64,000 bases of DNA. Source: Sporobolomyces roseus (lineage: Eukaryota > Basidiomycota > Microbotryomycetes > Sporidiobolales > Sporidiobolaceae). The notes beneath the pieces are model-generated. The model saw only the letters and a program-made list of their open reading frames with translations, did no database searches and had not been told where the DNA came from. The stretch lies in contig JADILM010000001.1 of assembly GCA_016617785.1 (NCBI GenBank), positions 558,001 through 622,000 of the forward strand, read 5' to 3'. Numbering within the stretch: the stretch's first letter is position 1; the number at the start of each line of letters is the position of its first letter. Made by a program: the position numbers and the translations under genes. Below are positions 21,901-33,662 of the stretch, piece after piece.

Positions 21901-22391
21901 TCAGTAACTGCACAAGCTTTGCCTATGGAATACTCTGAGGTGTACCGGGCTTGGAGTAACCCGCCCTATCAATCTACCTTGACCTTCATCCTCAATTGGC
22001 ATATTTGTGTCGATATGTTTCCTTTGTACATATGCTTCGTATGCTTCTGGGTTGAGACACCATAGCTTGTGGTGATTAGTGAGACTTGTTCTAGGTGGGA
22101 ATGGACGATTGATCAGCTTTGAAACGCAAGCAGAAATGATGCAAGTTGTACAATCCTTTGAAGGAACTGTCTCCGTCGCAGAATGTGCAAACATGAGCAT
22201 GCTGTTGCCCCGATTTGCGGGAGTGCTGAGGATGCGTGTTCTCATAGTGTTTGTCCCGATCCTGGAGACCACGATAAGCTGAGTGAGCAACGCTGAGGAA
22301 CAAAGCGCGGATAAAGACTGACCTTGCTTCTCCGGAATACAACCTTGCAATGATCACAGTGACCAAAGCTACCTTCTAGAGTGGATGGCAT
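21901..22391 (-). CDS. Small protein with two zinc-finger-like units (122 residues)
   Basis: A short gene that appears only after splicing: exons 22391-22323, 22261-22152 and 22090-21901. The first intron (donor gtcagt, acceptor ctccag) joins CDHCKVVFRRSK to DRDKHYENTH, making an exact C-X2-C-X12-H-X4-H finger that spans the junction. The second unit, CTFCDGDSSFKGLTSLTNHH followed by KLWC, also spans an intron (donor gtacaa, branch-like gctgat, acceptor cctag) and reads as a C-X2-C-X14-H finger with a closing Cys. The C-terminus after residue 80 has no known domain. Two independent junctions restoring zinc ligands is good support for the model. Role unknown; nucleic acid or protein binding is likely. 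I place it in no named family. Confidence 0.62.
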
Positions 22392-23580
22392 GTTCGCTTT
22401 CTGGTTGGGGAGGAAGATATGGAAGAGAGCAATGGAAAGAATTCAAAGGAGAACTCCGCGGCCTACAACGGACCGGATAAAGGCAGTCGGTGCTTGACTA
22501 GATCTCTCTCTGATGCATCGTCTGCATAGTCTGACGCTAATACAACTAAGGGAAGGGAAGGAAAGGGAATGCGACTTTTGCTCGAGACCTTCCCAAGCTT
22601 GCGAAATCTTGCAGAGCCTTTTCAGCTTCTCCTGCTAGCTGTCATAGAGCGACTCTTGTACTCAGACTCTAAAGTGAGATCTGGAACCATCATCCAGGAG
22701 CATTGGCGCTGTAGTTGAGCGTTTACGGTGGTTTGACAACGTGAAAAAGTTGCGTATTCCCAAGCATCGTTTCAGTGCGCAACAGTGTGGTAACGTCGCA
22801 ATCTCGCATCGAGGAACGCAGTCGAGCCCATGGATCAGGACGTATGTATATAGTGTCAATTATAGGAGACGAAAGACAATGCGAGATTCTCGAAAGATTC
22901 AGCTTTGATTGCGACTCCGGACTCAATCAATCCATCGACTATTGAACGAGGCTATCTTTGAAGCAGAAGGAGATCAATTGAGCGGCAACGATTGAAACGA
23001 TCGAAATCTAAAGTGCGTTCAAGAGACGATGCGAGGGGAGAGAAGAGAGAAAGCTCGATGATTGGTGGACGAAGCACGACGACGATCACGGGTGTGGAAA
23101 AAGGTCTCAGTCATCTGCGTGTCAAAAGTGGAGGCAAGCGACCGGTGCCGCAGTCGAGGTCGAATCGACTCAACGTCGAAGGCGCAACGTACGTTCTTTT
23201 CGCACTCGATCGATCAATCTCGACACTGCTCTTCTTCTCGAAGGGTACAGTAGTTGGGAAGGCAATCGACATTATGCACACTCGAAGCGACTTTGAACGA
23301 GCATTCTGTAGAACTTCGCAGGATGGAAGTGGTTTGAACCTCGGCATGAAAGATCGACGAAAAGAAAGGCTTCTTTTTCGGTGCCTAGCGTAGATCAAGG
23401 ATCCACTCTCGATTTCATCAGAAACGAGGACTCGCAATCTCCAGTAACCGTTTCATCTCGCTGGTCGAGGGTCTTATAAATCCCTTTGCCAACCCTTCTT
23501 TCTCTCTCCTCTCTTCATCACTTCTTCTCTTCTCGACTTCGAATTGCCCCTCTCTTCAGTTCACTCTTCTCCCAAAGTCT
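22392..23580. promoter_or_regulatory. Upstream region of the small-protein gene, with TATA box
   Basis: No gene is seen in this 1.2-kb interval. TATAAA at 23475-23480 lies about 100 bases before the ATG at 23581, followed by a pyrimidine-rich leader. A clear TATA box is rare in this window, so regulated, high-level expression of the downstream gene is likely (inference). Confidence 0.45.
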
Positions 23581-24004
23581 ATGCCTGGAGTATCACTTTC
23601 AATTTCCAGCCCATTCTCACCTTCTTACGCCCGCCGGTCTCCTTCACCTCTCGCACTTCCTTCCCCTTGCCGTCTCGACTACTCTTCTACCAGTCCTACT
23701 TCACAATCGATGGCTCAATTCACTTCACCCTACGCCAACATGGTCGTCCCTCCTTACGATTCTTGTTCTAGACGAGAGCAACAAGATACTTCCGACCTGA
23801 ATCATCGAGCCTACTATCACATGGGACAGCAGGCCTCAATGGATTCAATCGAAGTCTCCATGAGAGCGAAGGATTCAATGGAAAAGTCTCATTTAGCGGC
23901 GAACCGTTTCTCAGTTGGCTTCAACAAGTGAGTCTGTCTTCTTCTTGTCTCTCCCTTTTGTCGCGTAGGAAACTGACTCAATTGCCCTTCTCGACAGATC
24001 TTGA
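23581..24004 (+). CDS. Small 117-residue protein A, paralogue of the gene at 25747
   Basis: Exon 1 is 23581-23927 (347 nt); an intron at 23928-23997 (gtgagt, branch ctgac, acceptor gacag) lies in phase 2 just before the end; exon 2 (23998-24004) supplies one base of the last Lys codon, one Ser codon and TGA. The N-terminal third is Ser/Pro-rich, then SPYANMVVPPYDS, SRREQQDTSDL and a Met-rich polar C-terminus. No signal peptide, membrane helix or known domain. The protein at 25747 has the same length, the same intron place and phase, the same ending type (K-S versus K-T) and a matching PYAxM block. An internal ATG at 23710 is an alternative start. Confidence 0.6.
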
Positions 24005-25746
24005 ATCACTCACCTCCACGTCGTCTCTCCCCCTTCCTCCTGAACGACTTTTAACACTCTCCACTCTCTCTGCCTTCGAAATCGGCAGTAGACCCCCCTC
24101 GGATTCGAAACTCCCTTCGTCTACCACATACCAATATCTCATACCATACAAGCTGCCATTTCTGCGGATCTGCACCGTTCGTTCACGCTACACGGGCAGG
24201 ACCCCTCAATCGACAGCGCTACCACATAAGCCTCGCTTCTTCCTTCTTTGCACTTCACACTTATCGCCCCTATTCCTTCCCTCTGCCTCTCGCACCTTCG
24301 ACCTCGACTTCCCCGAATTACAAACGATCCTCATATACGACATCTTCGTACTATCCTCCAGCTGTTCGACATACCCCCTTCGATTTTTCTCCTCATTACC
24401 ATATCGCTCTCCTTCGATGGATTGTAGCTGAACCCTTCTATTGTATCTCTACCACTTTGCTCTCTGTACTCTCACTCTCGCTGTACTCTCCCCCATTGTT
24501 GTATCCTTTATTCTTTTGTAGGTTTACTATCGGGATCTCTCAGGACTTTGTCAGATTATTATAGGAAATGGAACTAGATCTTCCTTGTATTCTACACTCT
24601 TCTACTGCCTTGCTCGCTACGACTTCGACGACGTGAGAGAGCCAGATCGCAGGCGAGAGAGTCAGTTCTTCCCTCCTCCTCGAAATGAAAGTTTCCGACG
24701 TGTGATGCGTGTGATGCGAAAGCTCATTCCGTTCTTCGCCACCATCGACAGCATTCGTCCGTGGCTAGAGTATAGAGTATAGAGTAAACGGCAGTGCGTG
24801 CATCGCGAGCTTTCGAGGCGAGCGTGAACGAGACAAGTTGATGTGTGTCAGCGCTTTGACCCTCGCTCTTTTGACTCAGAATTTCTCGAAGCTTTGTGCA
24901 TAACAAGTCTCTCTCGGGTCTGCTGTTCTCCGATAGAAGATTACTGCTCGATACGATCCGTCTTCGAAACCACCATGCACAGTCGTTTCCCGTTGAAAGA
25001 GACGAGTGAGAGCAAGTTCCGTCGCAGGATCTTTCCTGCGCGATCATCCAATCCGAAGAAGTTGAGGAATGCAGCAACTGATCTCGTGGCAATCACTTCA
25101 AGCAAGCGAGAGAGAGTGGATCTGCCGAAGATCCCTTGAGCCGAACTAACTTTAGGGACTCGCATCGTTCAAAAGAAACGAAGGCGCCTTTATAAGTTTA
25201 GGTAAGCGGCAGGATCGGGCCTATCTTCCGATCAATCACTCATCTATGATAGTAACTGAGCTTATGAATCCTCGATTGGACGCTTATGAAAGAATTATTG
25301 CGAAGAATTGCCGGCTAGCGGATCGTCGTTCTCAGCAGGTCCTCGTCGACTGTACGGACGCTATCCCAAACCAATCGAGCTCTGCACGTCCCAGCGAACG
25401 TAGCAGCGTAGCTCGACCGGGTACAGAGAAGAGGACGGGAAAGTGAGTCCGCATCGCAGTGAGAACGACCTCAGCACGGAGCAAATCGGACGGTGAGTCA
25501 CGCTTCAAACGGAAGAGAGGCAGACAGAGCAACGCTCGAACGAGTCATTGGAGCGGCGTAAAAAGGAGGATCGGGAGGGGGAAAATGAATTCATCAAAGA
25601 CAGATCAATCCGAGAAGGTCAGATTGATTCTTGATCGATCCTTCCTCAGATCCGCTTCTTTCCCTTACTCAGCGAAATTTCTGCGTCCCTTCGTCTCCAC
25701 TCTTGACTCTTTTCTCTCCTCTTCACTTTTCAGCACTCGACACCTC
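24005..25746. other. Spacer between the two paralogous small genes, with a TATA-like site
   Basis: Holds the CT-rich 3' flank of protein A and the promoter of protein B. A TATA-like TATAAG lies at 25191-25196. A stretch at 25619-25650 (gtcaga ... cctcag) could be an intron in the leader of gene B; in-frame ATGs upstream, such as 25585, make the true 5' end uncertain. No other gene could be supported. Confidence 0.4.
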
Positions 25747-26173
25747 ATGCTACAAACGCACACCGCTACTACAACTACTCCATTTTACACCAACGAACTC
25801 ACTTCCTCTCCCACTTCATCTACTCAAAGTCCCCTTTGGTTCCCCCGATCTCACCGTTCCGCTTCCGACATGTCACTCTCGATGCCCAACCCTTACGCTT
25901 CAATGGAGATCCCAATTGATACTCACATGTTGAGAAAGGAATCTCAAGACCTTCATGAACTTCAGATGAGAGATGTTGAAAGGTTGAGCAATACGATGGG
26001 AGCTGGATTGGATTTGGCTGTGAGGGAGAATGATAAAGCAGAGGCTTCGAAACTGAGGCAAGCTGCAGCAACGGGTGGAGGAGGAGGTCCAAAGTGAGTC
26101 ATGCTTTTTCGCATGACCTTTCGCAAGAAATTCCTCACTGACCCGCTCTTTTCCCTTTTCCTGCAGAACTTGA
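25747..26173 (+). CDS. Small 117-residue protein B, paralogue of the gene at 23581
   Basis: Exon 1 is 25747-26093 (347 nt, the same length as in protein A); the intron 26094-26166 is phase 2 with a ctgac branch; exon 2 (26167-26173) ends the Lys codon, adds Thr and TGA. The sequence is Thr/Ser-rich at the N-terminus, then NPYASMEIPID, a charged helical part (LRKESQDLHELQMRDVERL, VRENDKAEASKLRQAA) and a GGGGG stretch. Compared with protein A from the PYA block onward, 11 of the first 27 aligned residues are identical without gaps. Cytosolic location is likely because no signal or membrane segment is seen. Function unknown. Confidence 0.6.
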
Positions 26174-26757
26174 ACGTCCTCTCCGCACTTCACTATACAA
26201 CTATACTATAACAATACAACATAGTCTCGTCATATACGACGAACTCGTCTCAGAATCCCTTCGGTTTCGACACATCGCACTTCCATCAGCGATCCCTCGT
26301 CCTCCCTCGAAAATTCGCATTCTTCCCCTCGAACGCCATTTCCCCCTCTTCGGCCCATCACCTCGACGACGATTCACAAACATACACGATCTCATGAACG
26401 TCGATACAAGTCGAGCGCTGGCCAACTCTCTCTTTTCCTCCCTCGATTCTCCTCCGATAGATCCCATCTTTCGACTCTTCCTCCCTCCTCTTCACATGTA
26501 CATATCCTCACCACCTCTCGATACCAAAACTCCTCGCTCCCAAATTGTACACAGGGTTATTCGTTGGGTTGTTTGTTGTCGGTTGTTCTCTCTCTTCTCT
26601 TCTTATTCTCTCGAATTAAAGTTGTTACCCCTCGTTATTGTACTCATTACGCATCTCTCCTGATCTTCATATATCTAGAAATCGAGTTACTTTGCCGCGT
26701 TCTTGACTACTGTCGAATCGCGCTAATCAGAGAGGACAAGTTTCAAAAATTCTCAAG
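26174..26757. other. Intergenic between convergent genes, no gene seen
   Basis: 584 bases of 3' flank; CT-rich near protein B and T-rich near the membrane protein gene. No feature that I can support. Confidence 0.5.
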
Positions 26758-28031
26758 CTAAACTGCATCGTATCCTCTTCCATCTCTTCGCGTCGATCGT
26801 TCTCTCCTACCGCCGCTTCTTCTACTTCCTCGTCTCCTACTCAACTCTTTCTCCTTCCTCGTCGACTTGTCCTTTGCGATTCCGTCTTCGTCGATCAGAG
26901 TTCTTTCCTCCGCATCGCTATCCTCGGAAGGTGACAAAGTAGAGGCATCCGACAGATTCGTATCATCCGCTGAGTCTTGCTTCGAGGATGCCGCCCTGGT
27001 TTGATCCTTCTGAGGTCGAAGTTCGGGAGGTAGAATGGGTTTTCCATCTTTGCCGAGAGGCATGCGATTGCCGTTGAGAGGGTTGATCGGGACCGGCATA
27101 CCGTGTTCGTCGAGTGGTGGATTGATGATCGGGTTCTTGTACAGAAGCTGCAAGAGGCAGATCTGAATTCCGAGGAGAACGATGTTTGCGATACCGATCT
27201 GGACAACGGCGAAACGTTAGTTCCGTGTGAGCTTTAAGGGGGGTCAAGGTTGAGGGATAGTCCTTACGATCAACGGACTGAGTCGGATGAAGCTGAGATC
27301 TGTCTCGCAAGATAAAGTGCTGTCATCGAAGGAAACGAAAAAATGAGCTTCCTTTGTAGCGAGCGACGGAAACTTGAACGAGCTTACCACTTCTCTCCTA
27401 GCTCCTCGAGCGTTGCGTAGGTGCGAAGTTTGTAGAAGAGGTAGAATAAAAAGCAAGACGAGAAAACGACGGCGAACTATGGGAAAACAGGAAAGAAAAG
27501 ACAGTCAGCGAAGCGTCAGGACGGGACCAAAAGGTAATGACGAGTCGACGCACTCCGATCCATCCTCCGTCAATTTCTGCGTCGAGAAAGAAGAAGAGTC
27601 AGCACACTCGCTCAGGTCAAAACAGAGAACGATCCGTCGACGAGATTCGAACGTACTCAGTTGATCTGGCCATGCCATTAGTTTGAGGTGCACAAAGTAC
27701 GTGATACAATAAGCGACCCAGAGGATGATAAAGATCGCAGCCATAACGTAGTGGAAGATGAGCCACCGATGGTCTTCAATGATTCGCTTTGCGAGGATTG
27801 CTCCCAAGATGATTCCAACGAGGGAGACGAGTGAACCTAGGATGCTGACCCCAAGGATACCGTACACTTGAAGTCGAATCTTGCGACTGCAGAAAGAGCT
27901 AGAGTATGAGCAAAGTTCGTCAAAAAACGAAACGAGATGGGACTTTACTGAATCGGAGACGTCAAGATGAGCTTGATCTGCTCTTTCGATAACTTTGGAG
28001 GTGGCTTGTCATCTTTAGTAGCGTCTGCCAT
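26758..28031 (-). CDS. Multi-spanning membrane protein of unknown function
   Basis: Starts at 28031 with MADATKDDKPPPKLSKEQIK, a hydrophilic cytosolic start. Hydrophobic segments follow: VYGILGVSILGSLVSLVGII, WLIFHYVMAAIFIILWVAY, FAVVFSSCFLFYLFYKL (one short exon) and IGIANIVLLGIQICLLQLL. The tail begins NPIINPPLDEHGMPVPINPL and ends in a long Asp/Ser- and then Arg-rich disordered stretch. The model uses introns at donors gtaaag, gtacgt, gtgcgt, gtaagc and gtaagg; the second acceptor is ambiguous by 12 nt (ctctag or ctgcag). I do not recognise the family. It is divergent from pyruvate decarboxylase with 331 bases between starts. Confidence 0.62.
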
Positions 28032-28362
28032 CTTGCCCTAACTTGGAGGGAAGAGAGAGAGAAGAAGAGAGAACGGGAAAGGGAATCGGAAAAAAAGAGG
28101 TCCTTGCGTCCGAGAAAGTCCGTGGACCAAGAGTCTCACCTTTTCTGCGATGGTGCCGCGACACACACATATATATCTTGAGAGAGATACTGTGGGAGAA
28201 GAGGAGAGTGAGGACTGGTTGCGAAGCGGTTGGTGAGCGCTGAGCAGCGAGATTCTCAAAAATCAATGACCACCTTCCCCGAGTTTCTATTTCTATTTCG
28301 GCCACTGATTGCCTCTGCTCTTTCACCTCACACCCTCGCGTTCTTCTCGTAGCTATACCACC
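28032..28362. promoter_or_regulatory. Divergent promoter between the membrane protein gene and PDC
   Basis: 331 bases between opposite start codons, containing a CACACACATATATATC stretch near 28160 that could serve as a TATA-like core. Shared regulation is inferred from layout only. Confidence 0.4.
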
Positions 28363-31011
28363 ATGTGAGCTATCCGAGCCATCGCGCTATTCCCGTTGCT
28401 TTGAGATCACTGAACCTTTCTCCAATCGCTTTGAACAGGTCTTCCCCAGGAGAACTTCAAGAAGGACAAACCTACCTCTCGGTTTACTTGTTGGATCGAT
28501 TGGCTCAACTAGGTGTCAAGCCTATGTTTGGTGTTCCAGGAGATGTAAGCTTTCGAGAATCGAGGTTGAATCATTTCTGAAAGGGGGAAACTGATCCTCT
28601 CTAATCGCTATAGTTCAATCTCGTATTCCTCGATGAAGTAGAAAAGCACAAGGAGATTGAATGGCTCGGATGTTGTAACGAGGTGAGTTCTTCTGATTCA
28701 AAATCTCGCAATTCTCGCAAAAAGGAGCTGCAGTCACATTGACCTGAGCTGACCTGACTTCCGCCCTCTCTGCTCAGCTCAACGCCGCTTATGCTGCCGA
28801 TGGATACGCTCGCGTCAAGCAAAGTCAGTTGAATCGCGTCAACGAAGGTCGTCAATCGAATTCGACTCCCGGAGAAAAGAACGGAAACGACGATGAGAAC
28901 AAGACTCAAGGAGGAGTCAAAGGTCTCGCTGCTTTACTTACTACTTTCGGAGTTGGAGAATTGAGTGCCGTCAACGGGGTCGCCGGAGCTTACTCTGAAC
29001 GAGTTCCGATTATTCATCTCGTTGGTGTGCCGTCGACCAAACTTCAGGCGAACCACGCTCTTCTCCACCACACTCTCGGAGATGGCAAGTTCAATGTCTT
29101 CGAGGAGGCCAGCAAAGGAATCTCTTGCGCCCAGGCGTTCCTCTCATCTGGAGACAATGCGGCTCAAGAAATCGACCGAATCCTCCTCGCAGCTCTCGAA
29201 ACCGCTCGTCCCGCTTACCTCACCCTCCCTACCGATCTCGTCTATGCTCCCGTCGACGCTTCACGACTCAAGACTCCCATCATCCCTCACCAAGTCGGCT
29301 ACGAAGAGACCGACATCCTCCCGACTGGCAAGCGAGTCGCAGATGAAGTTCAAGAGAGGACGGATTTCGTTGTCAAGGAGATCACTCGCCTCTACGACGA
29401 TGCGAAAGAGCCTATCATCCTAATCGATGCTTGCGCTATTCGTTATGGAGTCGGTCATCTCGCTCGCGATCTCGTTCAAGCGACTGGTTGCAGATTCTAC
29501 ACCAGTGAGTCAAATATTCCTCCCTCGTACGCTCGCTCGAGAATGAGCTGTTCAGGGAGACGATCGCGAATTTCACTGACTCTTTTTTCCCTTTCGATTT
29601 CAGCTCCTATGGGTCGCAACGCTATCGATGAGGATCCCGAGAATGGCTTCGGTGGAGTGTATGTCGGCGAAGTAACGGAAGAGTCGGTCAAGGAAGCAGC
29701 GGAAAAGACTGATCTCGTCATCATGGTCCGTTTTTCTCGATGCTTTCTTCGGGATTCGCACCCTTTCTCATTCGTAAACATCCCTCGAGTCTACAGGTAG
29801 GGTCTTTGCAGTCAGACTTCAATTCAGGATCTTTTTCTTACCCGTTCAAGACCGAACAAACGATCGAGCTGTACGTCGACACGACTTCCCCTCCGTTTTT
29901 CCGTTTTTCCGTCCCTTCCTTCCCCTATCTCGACCAAGTTACCTCCGTTCCTCTCGCTGACACTCTATCGTTCACCCTCACAGCCACTCTGACCACACGC
30001 AAGTCCAATACGGAAACTACGAAAGCGTTTCTTTCCACACCCTTCTTCCCGCTCTCGCTTCAACCCTCAAACCCAAACAAAAGAACAATCAAGCACCTCA
30101 AGATGGCGGACTTGATGTGAAGATTCCCGAAGGCTCGAAGGACGAGATGGTCAAGTGAGTTCAGACTTTACTTTCTATCGTCAGCGGTTCCGACTAGACT
30201 CTGACACTTTCGCTCGAAAATAGACACGATGCTTTCTGGCCTATGATGGGAGAGTTCCTTCAGGAGGACGACATCATCGTCGCAGAGACTGGAACTTCTT
30301 CATTCGGAATCATGCAAACGAAGTTGCCCAAAGGCTGCACAGTCGTTTCGCAGGTCAGTCTCCTCTCTCTCCACTTCTCATGAACCTGTTCAGAGCTGAT
30401 ACTCAGAGGCGTGTAGGTCTTGTGGGGTTCAATCGGATACGCTGGAGGTGCTACTCTCGGATGTTTAATGGCTGCGAAAGAATCTTCGAAACCTCGTCGA
30501 GTTATCCTCTTCATTGGTGATGGTTCGATACAACTCACTGTACAAGACATCTCTACTATGTAAGCACACTCTTCTCTCGACCGTCTCCATCCTTCCGCTA
30601 ATAGCCTCCTCGAATGAACAGGCTCAGAAATGGATTGAAACCTATTCTCGTCATTCTCAACAACGATGGATACACTATCGAACGTCTCATCCACGGCAAG
30701 ACTGCTAAATACAACGATATCTCGTCCTGGAACTGGCAAGGACTCCTCGACTTCTTCGACGCTTCTGGCAAGATTCCCAAACGCTCGCTCAAAGCCGAAA
30801 CGCGCGGACAACTCGAGGAGATCCTCAAGGATGAAGAGTTCAGAAAAGCCGACAGGTGTCAACTTCTCGAGGTCAAGATGGGAGTACTCGATGCTCCGAA
30901 AGCACTCATCAAACAGGGAGAGCTTGTAAGTCTTGACTTTCTCCCATCATCACTTTACGTCGCTGACTCTGATTCGTCTGACCGCAGAGTGCCAAAATGA
31001 ACGCTGCTTGA
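28363..31011 (+). CDS. PDC1: Pyruvate decarboxylase
   Basis: ThDP enzyme that turns pyruvate into acetaldehyde and CO2 in fermentation. It begins [20 protein letters not shown]; the start codon is split, AT at 28363-28364 and G at 28440, by an intron with a gtgagc donor. Motifs: [20 protein letters not shown] (with the catalytic Glu region), [52 protein letters not shown], and the ThDP site [14 protein letters not shown] with [13 protein letters not shown]. It ends SAKMNAA. About nine introns. A hydrophilic insertion of roughly 33 residues between ARVK and [10 protein letters not shown] is absent from yeast Pdc1; an 87-nt part of it (28824-28910) begins gtcagt and ends ag, so it could also be a retained intron. 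Confidence 0.95.
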
Positions 31012-31261
31012 ACAGAGAGGATGAGGAAGTCACTTGCTCGATAGTAGGGAGAGAGCAAGAAGGAAATAGCTTGAGCTCTCGTCGTCTGTACATACCATAG
31101 AATCAGTTTAGTTTCAGTCTGTTCGCAAAATACTTGTCGTTTCTCTCGCACTCGCTGAATTCGTTGGCATCAGCGAATGGATCTTGTTGAAAAGATTAAA
31201 CTGATTAGGCAAGGAAAAAGAGAGAATGGCTACAGACTACTTTTGGGGAATCCGACACATC

Positions 31262-33344
31262 TCATACGCTCAACTCTGCGTTACCAGCGTTCTGAACTTG
31301 ACTCTTGTAAGGTTCGATCGCAGGCTTGACCCATTTCTCTAGGAATTTCGTCGTTTGTTGAGGAGCCCTTCCTACGAAAGTACTAGGGTTGAGGAGTTCA
31401 TCGAGATCGTTCCAGATGGGTTCGAAGAACTTGTCGGCTCGCACTCGGTCGATCAAATCGTTCTCTCCTCCTTGTTGTTTGACGACCGCTCCAGCTTCGT
31501 GTGAGAGCACTCGGATCTTCTCGTGGCAGACTTGTCGGTCTCCACCCTTCTTGACGATCGCCATGATGATGTTCTGTGATAGGGAAGAGCTTCAGTCATA
31601 TCCGGGAAGAAAGAGGAAAGAGAAGAGACGAACCTCGGTAGCCATGAAAGGGAGTTCTTGTCGGACTCGGCGAGCGATGATCGCAGGGTAAACGACGAGA
31701 CCCTCAGTGACCTATTTCAGACCGAACGAATCGTGTCAGCGAATGCGGATCGCGAAAGACGAGGGAAGACTAACGTTTTGAAGGGTGGTGAGGATGATGT
31801 CGGTGGTGAGGAAAGCTTCAGGAATGGTGATGCGACGGTTTGCGCTATTGGACGAAAACACGATCAGTACTGCATCGAAAGGGGAATAGAAGAGAAGGGT
31901 TACTTACGAGTCATCGAGAGTTCGCTCGAACCATTGAACACTCGCGGTCATCAAAGCGTTTTGTTGAATCGCCATCAAATGTCTCGCCAACGAACAAACA
32001 CGTTCACATCGCATAGGGTTCCTCTTGTAAGCCATCGCACTCGAACCAATCTGATCCTTCTCGAAAGGTTCTTCGACTTCTTTCAGGTTCGCGAGGAGAC
32101 GAATATCGGTAGCAATTTTGTGGGCGGTGGCCCCGAGGGACGCGAGAGGACCGAGAACGTCAATGTCGACTTTGCGAGAGTAGGTTTGTCCAGTTACGGG
32201 GTAGGCAGTCTTGAATCCGGAAAGTTTCGTAACGAGTTCATCGAGTTCCTCGACCTGATAAAGCGAGGTTCAGCTTCTCGTCCAACCAAATATGAGGGGA
32301 TTGACGTACCTTGTCGTGATCTTGTTCGAAGAGGGCGAGGAAGGAAGCTTGAGTACCGGTAGTACCCTTGACACCACGGAATCCGATATCGTCGCGAGCA
32401 CGTTGAATGTTTCGAAGATCCCAAAGGAGTTCCTGTGCAAAGAGATCGGGTAAGCATGACTCAAAACGTTGAGTAGAAGTAGAGTAGCCTTACTTGGATC
32501 CAAAGAGTAGCTCGTTTTCCGACGGTAGTGAGTTGAGCGGGTTGGAAGTGAGTCCAACCGAGAGTAGGGAGATCCTTGTATTGATCGGCGAATTTGCCGA
32601 GACGTTCAATGACGACGGCGAGTTTGGGGAGAACGATATCGCAAGCGTCTCGAAGGAAGATGAGATCGGCGTTGTCGGTAACATAGCAAGAAGTTGCTCC
32701 GAGATGGATGATACCGGCAGCGGCAGGGGCGTGAAGTCCGAAGACGTGAACGTGAGCCATGACATCGTGTCGACGCTTCTTCTCTTCAAGAGCAGCTTCC
32801 TCCATTTGGGCATCGTCGAGATCCTGCGAAACAGAGCGGGAAAATCAAGGTTTCGTCAATTCTTTCGCTCGTCGTTCTCTGCATGCTATATCCCCCGTGT
32901 ATGAGAGCAGTGGAGAAGTGCTTACGAGGTTGGCCTTCATCTGTTCGAGAGCCTCATCTGAAATGTTCAATCCCAATTGCTTTTCGGCAGTAGCCAAGTT
33001 GAGCCAAAGTTTACGCCATGTACCGAATCGAGTCTATGATGGTAGATCAAGGAAGCGGTAAGCGATATGATGCAATGCAGGCGGGATAAAGCGGGAAAGA
33101 GAGATCAAGGGAAAGCAGGAGATTGAAACTCACAGAGGCAGAGAAGAGCTTGCTCATCTCTTTCGAGGCATATCGGGAAGATAGACTATAATAACATCGA
33201 CCAAGCAGGAGGGGTGAGAGAGTCGAGAGATGTAGATTGAAGTTGAGATAAAGCAGCAGCGAAAAAGTTAGCTATTTGACTCGGTAGAGCTGCAGGAATG
33301 ACAGTGAGAGCTTACGGAGTTTGGTAAGAGTCAATGGTGCTCAT
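31262..33344 (-). CDS. ADE13: Adenylosuccinate lyase
   Basis: Acts twice in purine synthesis, releasing fumarate from SAICAR and from adenylosuccinate. It starts [10 protein letters not shown] in a 29-nt exon (33344-33316) and continues [17 protein letters not shown]. Diagnostic stretches: [60 protein letters not shown] and the lyase signature [17 protein letters not shown]. It ends [14 protein letters not shown]. Several introns, all GT-AG. The opposite strand has a long open frame through the gene (31658-32362), which is a shadow. Confidence 0.95.
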
Positions 33345-33662
33345 CTCGAAGGGTTTGGTAGAGGTGGGATGGATGGGATGAATCTCAAGAATTTCTCTCT
33401 CCTCAAAACTTTTTCCAAAGGTTGAGATTTCGCGAGAGTGTGGGGTGAGCAATTTCTCTCCTCATGGGAGGGCGCTCATCACGCTCGCACTAGCTATAGA
33501 CTATCATCTCGCCAGGTCCACAGAGCCGGGAAAACTCAGGCGAAGAATGGAAAATCGGTTGCGATACAAATTATTCGAGTGTTACAAGGCGACCTGCGCT
33601 AGCCCGTAGACGAGAGACGACGACACAGCATCTCAAGTGAATCACAATGCTTGTCGCCGACG
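33345..33662. other. Upstream region of ADE13
   Basis: 318 bases between the ADE13 start and the 3' end of the oxygenase gene on the same strand. No TATA box or clear purine-control site was seen. Confidence 0.4.

Noticed and set aside
23290..23330. Heat-shock element upstream of small protein A (TTCTGTAGAACTTC)
   Set aside because: Spacing between GAA and TTC units does not fit the nGAAnnTTCn array; likely chance.
24724..25139. Two overlapping frames on opposite strands between the small paralogues
   Set aside because: No domain, no supporting splice pattern, and each could equally be the shadow of the other.
31658..32362. 234-codon open frame on the plus strand
   Set aside because: It is antisense to ADE13 exons with clear lyase motifs; the translated sequence has no domain and is a codon-bias shadow.
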